Part shown: one piece after another, positions 47,181 to 55,546 of the stretch
Position numbering within the stretch: position 1 is the stretch's first letter
Layout of the letters: the number at the start of each line of letters is the position of its first letter
Virus record (IMG/VR): IMGVR_UViG_3300017991_000132
Coordinates: 1 to 55,546 of that record
Length of the DNA stretch: 55,546 nt
From: a virus
Reading direction: 5' to 3' (one strand)
Notes under the pieces: model-generated
What the model saw: the letters and a program-made list of their open reading frames with translations, nothing else
What the model was told of the DNA's origin: nothing
Databases searched by the model: none
Translations under genes and position numbers: made by a program

Positions 47181-50171
47181 CTATCCTACGCTAGCTTGGA
47201 GGTTTCGCTTCTGCCACCAATCCCAATAGCTCAACGCCTTCCCCAACGGACCAGACTTCAGCTTCAGCTCGATGTTCTTCGACCCACACTCCTCGCACCG
47301 CTTGTTCTTGGGGTACGAAGTCTCTTCGCGTTCTTTCCCACATGCACGACACTTTACAACGTACTTCTCCTGGATGTCAATATCCACCTGGTCCGCCCAC
47401 GTAGGCCCAATCGAGAAATCCGCCACGAAGGGAATCGACATCTTCACCCCGAACGGCTTCATCAGCTCCGGGTCCACCATGATTCGATCCGCCACCTCAA
47501 TATACTCCTGCACATCCTCCACTGGAATCTCCGCAATAATCGAGTCGTGCACGATATTCAACAGCTTCCAGGGCTTCTTACACAAATCAATGTGTTTCTG
47601 AATAGCGATGCACGCCATCAGATTCGTGTCGCTAGCTATCGCTTGGATAGGCGCGTTTCGACAAACCCGGTCCTCGTAAGACCGATACTTCCCAATATCT
47701 GTTATAATGCGTCGTCCGTCTATCTCGAAATACTCGTTGTCGTCGGTAACCACAAATCCCGACACCAAATGCCGACGACGACCAATAGGTGACTCGACGT
47801 AGCCCCGGTTGAATCCATACTCCTCAATCCACGTGAGCCACTTGCGCGCTCGAGGAAATTGTTGCATGAATTTGTCTTGGAAGTCAGCTGCCTCCCTCGT
47901 AGAAATTCCAAGCGCCTCGGAAATTCCAAACACAGACATACCGTAGATGATCCCGAAGACGATCTGCTTCGAACCACCTCTTTCCAAATCTGTAATTTCG
48001 TGCGGAGGTTTACCAAAAATCTGTGAAGCGGTCTGTCGATGGAAGTCGCCTTCCTGGATCATCCGTCGACGATTCTCTTCCGTAGGATTCTCCAAGTAAG
48101 CTTTCTGAACTCGTGCAACAGCTTCAAAAGCGGCTTTGAGATTGGGATCACCCGTGATCTGCGCTAGCCACCGTACCTCTGCCTGGCTGTAGTCCGCGCA
48201 GACCATCAGGTGCCGTTCCTCCACGGTGTACACTCGTTTCACTGCCAGAGCGTTGACCGTCTTCCCCTTGGGGATGTTCTGCATGTTGGGCTCGCTCGAG
48301 CTTGTCCTCCCCGTGGCTGCGATGTGGAAGTTGAACGACGCGCGAATACGACCGTCGCGCATCTCCGGACTGTTCTGCAACATTCGATAGGGAGCTTCGA
48401 TGTACGTTCCCCTCAGCTTGTCGAGCGACTTCCACTCGGATGCCAGGTCGACTTCTTTTACTCCCTTGTTCTCTTTGTAGAATGCCTTGTCGATTTTTGG
48501 GCGCTGTGTCTTTTCTGTTATCTGTGTTGGCAGTCTAAGCACATCGACGAACAAGGCTTTCTGCGAGTCGGGCTTGTTGATGTGGAAGAGCCACGGCTCT
48601 TTCGCTTGGCTTCCCCAGATACCCGCCATGCCACGAGTTCTCTTCACCTTCCGAAGCAGTATCTGATTCGCGTGCGTTACACTTTCCAAGTTCCGTAACT
48701 CGTCTTCGATATGGAACAACCTTCCGACGATAGGAGAATCTTTCCGCAGCAAGTAACGAAGTTGTTCCTTATTGGCTTTGATACCGTTTCGCTCCATGAT
48801 AGCAGCGAACATCGATACGGGACCATGCATATGCACGCCCAACCGTTTGAGTTTTTCCTGGTACTCCATCTGCGCTGCCACCAGGTCCTGCATGTGATGC
48901 AGCCGCCAGGTTACGTAGCAGTCCATTCCGTTGTACTCGCACAGTGTGGAGAGGTCGGCTTCTTCCATCGAGCGTTTTTTACTACCACGGATTGCCAACG
49001 CTTGTACAATATCCTCATCCACGTACCCAGTGAACCCGAGCCACTCGTCGCTCAGCGTTTTCAGCCCGAAGGGGTATTGTGTTACGCCTTTTCTGTTCTC
49101 GTTCAGCGCGTGCGCTCGCAGCATTGTATCCTCGAGGGGGAGGTTCCACAATGGAATCCCAAACTCGTCCAGTGTAGCTGCGCACTCGAACTTGAGGTTG
49201 TGCGCTACCAAAGACCGAAAGGATACGTTGCGAGCAGTGAAGAACATGTGTAGTAGTTTCTTCACCTCGCGGAACTCTTTGCCACTCCATGGACTGTCGG
49301 GGTGTCGGTAAGGGATAACGAATCCCCGGTCGGGGCCGTAGGCAAACCCGACTGTCAATATCTTGTTGCCCACTCGCTGTAAGTTGGCTGTTTCGTAGTC
49401 CAGCACAACCACTCGATCCTTATCCAGGTTGCTCACCATATGCTTGAGCAACTTGTACACCTTATCTACTTCCTGCACTACTACTGTCGGCTTCCCTCGT
49501 TTACTGTAGTCTGGTACTACCCCTCGAGCTTTGTAGAACGCCCGAGAAATATCCTCCTCGAACATCCCTCCCATTCCTGGCGTTCTGCTGACGAAGGCGA
49601 AATGAAAAGTGATGATAGCCGGGTACTCCTCCCCGTCCGGCGTCTTTACCACTACCTCTTTTCCCCGCAGCCCGAATACTTTGGCAGCCGAGTCAATCTG
49701 CTCGCCTGTTTGCTTGTCCACCGCTAGCCCTACTGCTGCTGATTTACCAAGCAGCACAATATAGGCAGGCTTGACCTTCATGATGTCGCGCAAAATATTG
49801 CGTCGACACGTCCGCACCTCAGCCGAAGTAGGCGGTCGGTCCTTGCGAGGGTCTTCCTCGCGCACAGGTCTGCACCGCACCACGTTCCCGTAGGCCACCC
49901 CTTTTTGCGTTCCTCCGTTGACTTTGTGGACTAACTGCCGAAGGATCTGACCCGTTCCACCCACCATCGGTCGACCCACATCATTCTCTACCCGTCCTGG
50001 GGCCTCCGCGATAAACATCACGTCGACACCCATCCCCTTCCTATTCTTTCCTCCTCGGTAAACTTCGGTGGGAACCTGCTTACGAACGAAGCGGTTGCCT
50101 AACAGGGGGCACTCGTACTGTTTGCAGATGTTATCTGCGAGAGGAGAAAGGATGAACTGGTCGTCGGTCAT
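47181..50171 (-). CDS. Fusion of family-4-type uracil-DNA glycosylase and family A DNA polymerase, 996 aa
   Basis: Residues 1-220: UDG domain, with MFIAEAPGRVENDVGRPMVGGTG, a YGNVVRCRP line and an altered end FHFAFVSRTPG. Residues about 255-450: 3'-5' exonuclease with VVLDYETANL, LVAHNLKFECA and CEYNGMDCYVTWRL. Residues about 480-950: polymerase with ATGRTSSSEPNMQNIPKG, motif A VCADYSQAEVRW, motif B KQIVFGIIYGM and motif C LLNIVHDSIIAEIP, where the usual HDE reads HDS. Both catalytic aspartates remain. The C-terminus has a zinc ribbon (CRACG ... CEECG). It starts MTDDQFILSPL at 50171. The fusion would let a replicative enzyme sense or remove uracil; that is inference. Confidence 0.93.
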   Translation of the reverse strand: MTDDQFILSPLADNICKQYECPLLGNRFVRKQVPTEVYRGGKNRKGMGVDVMFIAEAPGRVENDVGRPMVGGTGQILRQLVHKVNGGTQKGVAYGNVVRCRPVREEDPRKDRPPTSAEVRTCRRNILRDIMKVKPAYIVLLGKSAAVGLAVDKQTGEQIDSAAKVFGLRGKEVVVKTPDGEEYPAIITFHFAFVSRTPGMGGMFEEDISRAFYKARGVVPDYSKRGKPTVVVQEVDKVYKLLKHMVSNLDKDRVVVLDYETANLQRVGNKILTVGFAYGPDRGFVIPYRHPDSPWSGKEFREVKKLLHMFFTARNVSFRSLVAHNLKFECAATLDEFGIPLWNLPLEDTMLRAHALNENRKGVTQYPFGLKTLSDEWLGFTGYVDEDIVQALAIRGSKKRSMEEADLSTLCEYNGMDCYVTWRLHHMQDLVAAQMEYQEKLKRLGVHMHGPVSMFAAIMERNGIKANKEQLRYLLRKDSPIVGRLFHIEDELRNLESVTHANQILLRKVKRTRGMAGIWGSQAKEPWLFHINKPDSQKALFVDVLRLPTQITEKTQRPKIDKAFYKENKGVKEVDLASEWKSLDKLRGTYIEAPYRMLQNSPEMRDGRIRASFNFHIAATGRTSSSEPNMQNIPKGKTVNALAVKRVYTVEERHLMVCADYSQAEVRWLAQITGDPNLKAAFEAVARVQKAYLENPTEENRRRMIQEGDFHRQTASQIFGKPPHEITDLERGGSKQIVFGIIYGMSVFGISEALGISTREAADFQDKFMQQFPRARKWLTWIEEYGFNRGYVESPIGRRRHLVSGFVVTDDNEYFEIDGRRIITDIGKYRSYEDRVCRNAPIQAIASDTNLMACIAIQKHIDLCKKPWKLLNIVHDSIIAEIPVEDVQEYIEVADRIMVDPELMKPFGVKMSIPFVADFSIGPTWADQVDIDIQEKYVVKCRACGKEREETSYPKNKRCEECGSKNIELKLKSGPLGKALSYWDWWQKRNLQASVG

Positions 50172-50526
50172 TCGGTGAGCTCCCTGAACGTAGCACCGAA
50201 TCGGTGATACGTAGTAGTTTTACCAGGGAGACACCCGTCGACGCCTTGTCCCGGAAAGGTCCAGGAGTTCGGTTCATCGCCGTGAGCACGCGGGAAAGGT
50301 TATTGGCGATTGTACGTGCGGTCGGTCCGTTGCATCCGTAGGTAGCAATAAAGTTTGCTACGTTCACGAAGTTTCCAGTCTCACCTCGGATGAACAAACC
50401 GTAGCCGCCTTGCACGTTCATCGCCCAGAATCGCATACCGGCGCCACCCTGCTCTAGTATTTTACAAGGTGGCTGCCCGTTTTGATGGGCGTTACTACTT
50501 CTCTGCCTACCTCTGCAGCATCCCAT
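50131..50526 (-). CDS. Hypothetical protein, 131 aa
   Basis: Not recognised. The start MGCCRGRQRSSNAHQNG at 50526 is chosen because it follows the stop of 50532-51047 with AGGCG nearby; an alternative is MRFWAMNVQGGYGLF at 50436. The core GGYGLFIRGETGNFVNVANFIATYGCNGPTARTIANNLS looks globular. It overlaps the polymerase gene by 41 bases, more than other pairs here, so either the C-terminus is short-lived or the polymerase start is further in. Confidence 0.65.
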   Translation of the reverse strand: MGCCRGRQRSSNAHQNGQPPCKILEQGGAGMRFWAMNVQGGYGLFIRGETGNFVNVANFIATYGCNGPTARTIANNLSRVLTAMNRTPGPFRDKASTGVSLVKLLRITDSVLRSGSSPNDRRPVHPFSSRR

Positions 50527-50531
50527 CGTTT

Positions 50532-51047
50532 TTACGCCTGTTCGCCTGCAAGAGACTTCTTTCCAAAAGAAGCCTCCTTCGGCCAATCACTAACGCCGTC
50601 AAATACTACGATAATACTATTTATTGTGTGATGGTCGCCTTCACGATACTTGTACATCAACTTCCTGCGCATGGTCAAGCTGCAAATCCAGTTCGGCCCC
50701 AGCTTCTCCGGGTACTCCAGTATCTTCGGATGCAACAGGATAGTATTTCCACACCGCTCAGTAGTGTAGGTGCCAGGAATCATGTGGATGATATCGGGGT
50801 CCCCATTCGCATTCTTCGAAGGGACTTTCTCGATAGGACGCAACACAAACACACCTCGAGGACCACCAGCTCCCTTCTCCGCCACAATCTCTACATACCA
50901 GAACTCTTCCGGTTGAGGAGCTTGCGACTGGTCCTCAATGTGCTCCCAAGAAAGAACTCCCGTCTTCCCCAACGTCTTGGAAATTACCTTGTTGTTGGGA
51001 GGGGCGTCTTCCTGCCTGTTTTTCATGAATTTGACTAATGTGATCAA
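50532..51047 (-). CDS. Hypothetical protein, 171 aa
   Basis: Not recognised. It starts from a TTG at 51047 with CGGAG eight bases before it, encoding MITLVKFMKNRQEDAPPNNK. It appears to be a beta-rich domain (EEFWYVEIVAEKGAGGPRGVFVLRP, GNTILLHPKILEYPEKLGPNWICSL). It sits at the junction between structural and replication genes. Confidence 0.72.
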   Translation of the reverse strand: MITLVKFMKNRQEDAPPNNKVISKTLGKTGVLSWEHIEDQSQAPQPEEFWYVEIVAEKGAGGPRGVFVLRPIEKVPSKNANGDPDIIHMIPGTYTTERCGNTILLHPKILEYPEKLGPNWICSLTMRRKLMYKYREGDHHTINSIIVVFDGVSDWPKEASFGKKSLAGEQA

Positions 51048-51064
51048 CGTAATGACTCCGTGAG

Positions 51065-51982
51065 TTAGAGGTACTTCCAGAAATGCACTCTGAGTCTTCC
51101 TACACGGATATACTCACCCTTATACACATCGAAGGTGAGCCGCACTGTGTAGGGCTTTCCAGTATCGAAAGTTCCTGAAGTCTGGTCTACCGTGACCGTG
51201 TGGTCTGTCCATGCACCAGACCCGTTAATGGTTCCTCCTGTAACTGTGACAGGGGCTTGGTTGGTGTCGTAGAGCTCTACCGTCAACTTCGTGTTGGGAG
51301 ATGTAGCAAATTCTACGTAGGTATCGATGGATACCGGTCGTAGGTCCCCCTGTACGAAAAAGCTGAAATTCTGTACAAGCTGCTGTATGTTGGGTAGCGC
51401 GGTGGGGGAATTCTCTACCCGTTCGTTCACAACGAAACTTACTGCATCGAACTCGTTTTCCGTGAACGTGATATCTGTACCTACAGCCGAGTTGGCGTAG
51501 CGTTCGAAGGGAGGCACAAGCTCTACTGGCAAAGAGGTAGCCACGAGTTGTGTGTAGTCGTCTTCAGCCAACTTTGGAGCTTCAATGATATATTCCTGCA
51601 CTAGGGGGAGCCCACCACCAGGATGATTTATCCACCCAATTACTACTCCATCAAATATGTCCGAATTGGAAAGTTGCGCCTCTTCTAGCGCGTACTCTAC
51701 TGGAACCCCTCCAAGCGAACGCCGGTTCTCGTGCGTGGCTACTAATGTGTACCAGGTCGCTGTTCCTGGAGCTGTAAAGCTAAATGTGGTTTCCGTATCC
51801 TCTCGCCACATTACGCCGTTGTGCTGAAGGCCGTACCCTTCTCCCATTACCAGATTGTTGTCCGTATTCACAGACAAGTCGAATCCACGGTAAACACCTT
51901 TAGGATGCAATCCGTAATGAATCGTATTTTCGCTTAGGTCGTCTTGTGTTGCGCCGTAGTTGTAGTATCTCAGCTGTGCCAT
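51065..51982 (-). CDS. Virion structural protein, probably baseplate or tail fibre, 305 aa
   Basis: Starts MAQLRYYNYGATQDDLSENT after AGGAGCTCGAG. The N-terminal half (KGVYRGFDLSVNTDNNLVMGEGYGLQHNGVMWREDTETTFSF) matches the style of phage baseplate and fibre-attachment proteins with a beta-sandwich that begins with self-initiation text. The C-terminal third is a carbohydrate-binding-like beta domain (DLRPVSIDTYVEFATSPNTKLTVELYDTNQAP). It follows two more structural genes with 9-12 base gaps. No chaperone or enzymatic motif is seen. Confidence 0.75.
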   Translation of the reverse strand: MAQLRYYNYGATQDDLSENTIHYGLHPKGVYRGFDLSVNTDNNLVMGEGYGLQHNGVMWREDTETTFSFTAPGTATWYTLVATHENRRSLGGVPVEYALEEAQLSNSDIFDGVVIGWINHPGGGLPLVQEYIIEAPKLAEDDYTQLVATSLPVELVPPFERYANSAVGTDITFTENEFDAVSFVVNERVENSPTALPNIQQLVQNFSFFVQGDLRPVSIDTYVEFATSPNTKLTVELYDTNQAPVTVTGGTINGSGAWTDHTVTVDQTSGTFDTGKPYTVRLTFDVYKGEYIRVGRLRVHFWKYL

Positions 51983-51991
51983 CTCGAGCTC

Positions 51992-54199
51992 CTAGCCGAA
52001 AACGAGCATCCCAATATAGTCAACTGTGTTGACAGCAACCTTGATCATGTCTGGTGTACTTGGGAACGTAACCTCGTAAGTGTTTCTCATCCCTGGCACC
52101 GCGGTCGTTGTTAGAGAACCCCATACTCCAGATATGTACGCGTACACCAGTGGTGGGTTCTGATACTGGAAATAAATTTCCGAGCGTACCTCTTCCAACG
52201 GAACCATCACTACGCGCCAGGTAGCACCAGACCCCGATTTCACATCCAGCGCTCGAGTTTGGTACCACCCCTCGGAACCCACCCTCAGTTTGCTGATATT
52301 GTTCATCGGGAGCGCGTACGGCAGGGTATCGTATCGTTCGTTGTTGGGGACCATATCGTGCAAGCTGGGAGCTCGGAAGTCCTCCATGTAGACAGTGGAG
52401 TTTCCGCCTGCCAACGTGTTGGCGATGTACATTAACGAATCATTTGCTGGAGCTTTCAGCAGGAAGTCTCGAACGGTTGTAGAGATGATACGTTTGTCCC
52501 GTGTTTCTGCTAGACGGAGCCCATCCCACATCACTTCTGCGATGTGGCATCCATCCTTTAGTTTATCGTACGTGTCGTAGGGATTGTGGGAAGCCCACAT
52601 CATGATAGCGGCACCGGGTCCTGCGTCGGTTGCTTCATCGATAACGATCTGGTCGAGGCTAGAGAACACTTGTGAACTGCTGTTAACTGCTTGTGGTGTG
52701 ATAGTATTTTTGGGTACCGGACCTGGGTCTACCCATGTTGAGTCGAACTCGAAGATGTGTTCAATTGAGTTTCCGTTTGCATCTTTGCCGTAGAGGTGGA
52801 CCTTCACGACCATGGTGCCAGCACCGGAGGCATCTGCGAGGCCACACATGATACGAGCTGGTCCGTAGAGGTCGATGTCGAACGTGTCGGAAGTGGCTAT
52901 AGTAGTGAGTAGTTTGTAGCAGTATATTACTTGGGGGGACTTGATTAAACTTCCGGTTCCGTCTACCAAGATCTCGTAGATCATGGGGAACTTCTGGGCA
53001 TCCGCAAACGCTTCCTGAGTGTTGGTTAGCGCGGTAAACCCAGAGCCCCCCGCGATGATGAGCTCCTCTGCGCTGGGGTTCTTGGTAGAAAATAGAATTT
53101 CATTACTTCCTACTGGGGGCTCGCAGGCATCCACTTTAGTGTAGTACATATGGACCGCCCAATCGGTTGGAACGGTTTCCCATATTACTACGCGGTTGGT
53201 GCCTACTACGATACTTCCAGCGTAGTCGGTTTCGGTGATTCCGTCTGTTACCCAGACTTTGCCTAATCGTACAGGATAGTTGGTAAGTTCGACGTATTGT
53301 GCGTTTGGGACAGATGTTTTTGACCCGGCGCCATCATCGGTTTTTATGGAAGCATAGGGGATTGCTACTTCACATCGGACACCGGGAATCTTGGCAATGG
53401 ATCTATCGTCGGCCACAATCATCCCGTGATCTAGTTGTAGCTGCAGCGGCGAGAAGTCGCCAACGGTTAGATCGTTTTGTGATAGCGCGTGGGGGTTGGT
53501 TGCGGTGGATACGCCGGTTCCGATTTGTCCTCGATGCTCTACGTCTACAGCAGAGAACCAGGGACGGTTCCAGCTGTAGTTTCCTCGTGTGTGGTCAATC
53601 GACATCTGTGTGGTAACTGTAGATGTCAAAGGGTCTTCCACGTTTTGCATAGTGGCGATAGCAATCGGCACTAAGCTGTTGCGCACATCCTCGTCGTAGT
53701 TTTGATACGCGTCGAGTGTATCGATATCTACTTGTACATCTGCTTCTGACGCACTGTTAGGGGAACCTGGTCTCCAGGTTACTGGAATAACCGGATCGAG
53801 GTAATCATTCAGCTGTGAATCTCCGGGGTCGAGAACGTACCGGAGGTAGACAACGTTTGTGATGCCGACTTCTGGGTCGTCCAGCTCGATTTGGCGTACT
53901 GTGTCGGGGATGAGGATCCACATCCCGTCTTTTGTGACCGCCATACCTGGGCTAATATCAACAGATTCTGTGTTGTTATTATTTACTGAGACTGTGAGGG
54001 GAACGGTAGTTGTACCTGAAACAGCTGTTTCAGGGTTCTGTTCGCTTACGATTCCGTATGCGGGTGTGGTGAAGTAGTCGGGATGCCCTATCATGAGCAG
54101 CAGTCGCTGCACGAATTCTTCATTGTAGGTGTTGGCTTGATACTGCAGTCTGTCGAGCGACTGTCGAATCGTGTACGTGAGTCCTGGAATGTTTGCCAT
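51992..54199 (-). CDS. Virion structural protein, baseplate-type, 735 aa
   Basis: MANIPGLTYTIRQSLDRLQY. The first 60 residues (QANTYNEEFVQRLLLMIGHPDYF) look like a helical attachment segment. Then follow beta-rich domains of 120-150 residues: TTVPLTVSVNNNNTESVDIS, GDSQLNDYLDPVIPVTWRPG, and a long middle with VKVHLYGKDANGNSIEHIFEFDSTWVDPG. Similar layouts occur in baseplate wedge and tail fibre hub proteins of large myoviruses. No enzyme domain found. Confidence 0.78.
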   Translation of the reverse strand: MANIPGLTYTIRQSLDRLQYQANTYNEEFVQRLLLMIGHPDYFTTPAYGIVSEQNPETAVSGTTTVPLTVSVNNNNTESVDISPGMAVTKDGMWILIPDTVRQIELDDPEVGITNVVYLRYVLDPGDSQLNDYLDPVIPVTWRPGSPNSASEADVQVDIDTLDAYQNYDEDVRNSLVPIAIATMQNVEDPLTSTVTTQMSIDHTRGNYSWNRPWFSAVDVEHRGQIGTGVSTATNPHALSQNDLTVGDFSPLQLQLDHGMIVADDRSIAKIPGVRCEVAIPYASIKTDDGAGSKTSVPNAQYVELTNYPVRLGKVWVTDGITETDYAGSIVVGTNRVVIWETVPTDWAVHMYYTKVDACEPPVGSNEILFSTKNPSAEELIIAGGSGFTALTNTQEAFADAQKFPMIYEILVDGTGSLIKSPQVIYCYKLLTTIATSDTFDIDLYGPARIMCGLADASGAGTMVVKVHLYGKDANGNSIEHIFEFDSTWVDPGPVPKNTITPQAVNSSSQVFSSLDQIVIDEATDAGPGAAIMMWASHNPYDTYDKLKDGCHIAEVMWDGLRLAETRDKRIISTTVRDFLLKAPANDSLMYIANTLAGGNSTVYMEDFRAPSLHDMVPNNERYDTLPYALPMNNISKLRVGSEGWYQTRALDVKSGSGATWRVVMVPLEEVRSEIYFQYQNPPLVYAYISGVWGSLTTTAVPGMRNTYEVTFPSTPDMIKVAVNTVDYIGMLVFG

Positions 54200-54210
54200 G
54201 GCGCGTGTCC

Positions 54211-55546
54211 TTAGACGTGGAGGTAGCCGCCGTTGAGCTTACCGTAGAAGCCCAGTTTGGTTTCGAGATCTTTAAGAGAGGGGAATAGTGGTTTGATAAA
54301 GAGGCCGTTCGCGGCGTAGGTGTGATCTCCCACCATTTGCGAAACGTACTCATGAGACACTGCGGCCACACGAGGAGTAGCGATATTCCAATCACCCATC
54401 TGTACTTCGCCCGCAGCGGCACCCTTCATGAGAATGTCGATACGTTCTATTGGTTCATCAGTAGATGACAACGTCGCGTTGACTAGAGTGGGTACTCCTG
54501 CAGTGATATTCACGTTGGTCCAATCGTTGGGAAAGAACCTGATGCGCAGTAAAATATCTTGGTCCGAGTTTATCTCGAAGCTCCATTGAGCTCCTCCAGT
54601 ACCGCCAGCCATGCCAGTAATAAGGAAGTTGGGATCTGTGATGCTATACGTGATGGGGTTGTTACCATCTGTGCCTCTAAGCTCACTGAAAATTTGGAAC
54701 GAATTGAAGATGCCAGGGTATTCTGCTCGAGCCAGGAGGTTTGCGCGGTTGATGGCAGCGCTGGTAAGGATAGCCACCTCAACGTCGGTAGTGGCAGCGC
54801 TTATATCGATGGTTTCCAGGTCGTCTGTACCACCACTCATAGTGAATGGTGGTACTCCGGGGGATGCTACCCAGCCGATGCCGATTAGGTTTGCTGTGAG
54901 CGTGATGAGCTGGTTGCCCTTGATGCTGATTTCATCGTGTGTCAGGTTTACGGTTGTGAGCATTCTGCTTGCGGTAATCTTCAGCGCAGCCACCGCATTG
55001 ATTGCTGCCTCCGTTGCTACAGCAACATCAACCGCAAACACCGCGGATGAGATGTCTATTACTCGAGCTCCACTCGTAGCGACGAAGGTGGAATCGATTT
55101 TGTACTCAAACGTGATGCTGGTGCCAAACCCATCATCGAGAACAAAGTTGTCGTTGTTCAGTATTAGTCCAACAGCAGGGCTTACAGTGATCCAGCCTGT
55201 GGAAGCAGATGTCGGTGTTGGGACGTAGGCGCTGTTCGTTTGGAACTCGAACAGCATAGCGTTTTCACCATCGTCAATGCGGAACCAATCGTTGTTCACG
55301 ATTCCTGCTGGGTCGACAGCAACCATTGAACCAGAAGCGTACGTGAACGGCACTTCTATAATGGGAGCGCAAGTATGCTTGAGCCACCATTTTCCTTCAT
55401 CGTTTAAAAGAGCGAGGAACTTTTCTATATCCGCGTCGTAGTTTATTTCCCCGTCTACTCTGTCCCAGAAAAGAAACTGATCTGCTTTAATAGGGGTCTC
55501 TAAAAATATAGTGTTCTTCTTGATTTCAATTGGTACACCTAAAGCA
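54211..55546 (-). CDS. Virion structural protein, partial at the right edge
   Basis: The frame is open from the stop at 54211 to the end of the window, so the GTG at 55353 is not its true start. The visible upstream part reads EIKKNTIFLETPIKADQFLF, then a charged segment ending KWWLKHTCAPIIEVPF. The rest has repeated beta motifs: NNDWFRIDDGENAMLFEFQTN and NNDNFVLDDGFGTSITFEYKID, which are two copies of one unit, then TTDVEVAILTSAAINRANLLARAEYP-type helices. The repeats (about every 70-100 residues) point to a fibre, decoration or baseplate protein. N-terminus missing. Confidence 0.8.
   Translation of the reverse strand, partial: ALGVPIEIKKNTIFLETPIKADQFLFWDRVDGEINYDADIEKFLALLNDEGKWWLKHTCAPIIEVPFTYASGSMVAVDPAGIVNNDWFRIDDGENAMLFEFQTNSAYVPTPTSASTGWITVSPAVGLILNNDNFVLDDGFGTSITFEYKIDSTFVATSGARVIDISSAVFAVDVAVATEAAINAVAALKITASRMLTTVNLTHDEISIKGNQLITLTANLIGIGWVASPGVPPFTMSGGTDDLETIDISAATTDVEVAILTSAAINRANLLARAEYPGIFNSFQIFSELRGTDGNNPITYSITDPNFLITGMAGGTGGAQWSFEINSDQDILLRIRFFPNDWTNVNITAGVPTLVNATLSSTDEPIERIDILMKGAAAGEVQMGDWNIATPRVAAVSHEYVSQMVGDHTYAANGLFIKPLFPSLKDLETKLGFYGKLNGGYLHV

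Noticed and set aside
1-55546. CRISPR arrays, insertion sequences and integrase/attachment sites
   Set aside because: No direct-repeat/spacer series, no transposase- or integrase-like protein and no tRNA-derived attachment site were found. The window looks like a lytic phage genome.

Overview
This window looks like part of a large lytic tailed-phage genome with a contractile tail (a myovirus, probably jumbo-class). It encodes a tail tube, a very large tail sheath, a tape measure, a tail-assembly chaperone with a -1 frameshift site, baseplate-type proteins and an endolysin. It also carries its own DNA polymerase, both subunits of a type II topoisomerase, a DNA methyltransferase and a dCTP deaminase-like enzyme. 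All convincing genes lie on the minus strand, so transcription runs right to left. The host cannot be named from this sequence. The many TTGACR-N16/17-TATAAT-like promoters and GGAG ribosome-binding sites suggest an ordinary sigma70-type bacterium.

Region 1 (about 1-18,060) is accessory or early. It holds about two dozen mostly small genes of unknown function plus a Ycf46-like AAA+ ATPase, a GP88-family protein, a ParB-like protein, a small methyltransferase and a C-terminally short homologue of the BREX protein BrxL. Thirteen sigma70-type promoters serve these genes. Fourteen genes share an exact leader box, GAAACGGAG, in front of the start codon. In the middle sits a promoter-driven RNA of about 125 nt (13719-13843) with a tRNA/tmRNA-like acceptor and T arm. 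Its largest hairpin loop carries the exact complement of that leader box. This is the most unusual feature I see.

Region 2 (about 18,100-32,740) runs from a secreted polysaccharide deacetylase and an HNH endonuclease through the tail morphogenesis block: tape measure, frameshifted chaperone, tube, sheath and a membrane protein with an HEAGH motif. Region 3 (32,740-34,890) has a second structured RNA with its own promoter and terminator, followed on the map by an endolysin-like gene and a gene whose Shine-Dalgarno lies in a hairpin.

Region 4 (34,890-39,900) carries a protein kinase, a PP2C phosphatase and a vWA protein with small zinc-ribbon proteins. This is the gene set of a TerY-P triad. 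A nicotinamidase-like hydrolase lies beside it under its own promoter. Region 5 (39,900-50,200) is DNA metabolism: dCTP deaminase-like, Dam-like methylase, GyrA/ParC, RlaP-type nucleotidyltransferase, PD-(D/E)XK-like protein, GyrB/ParE, and a uracil-DNA-glycosylase/PolA fusion. Region 6 (50,130-55,546) returns to virion structural proteins and runs off the right edge.
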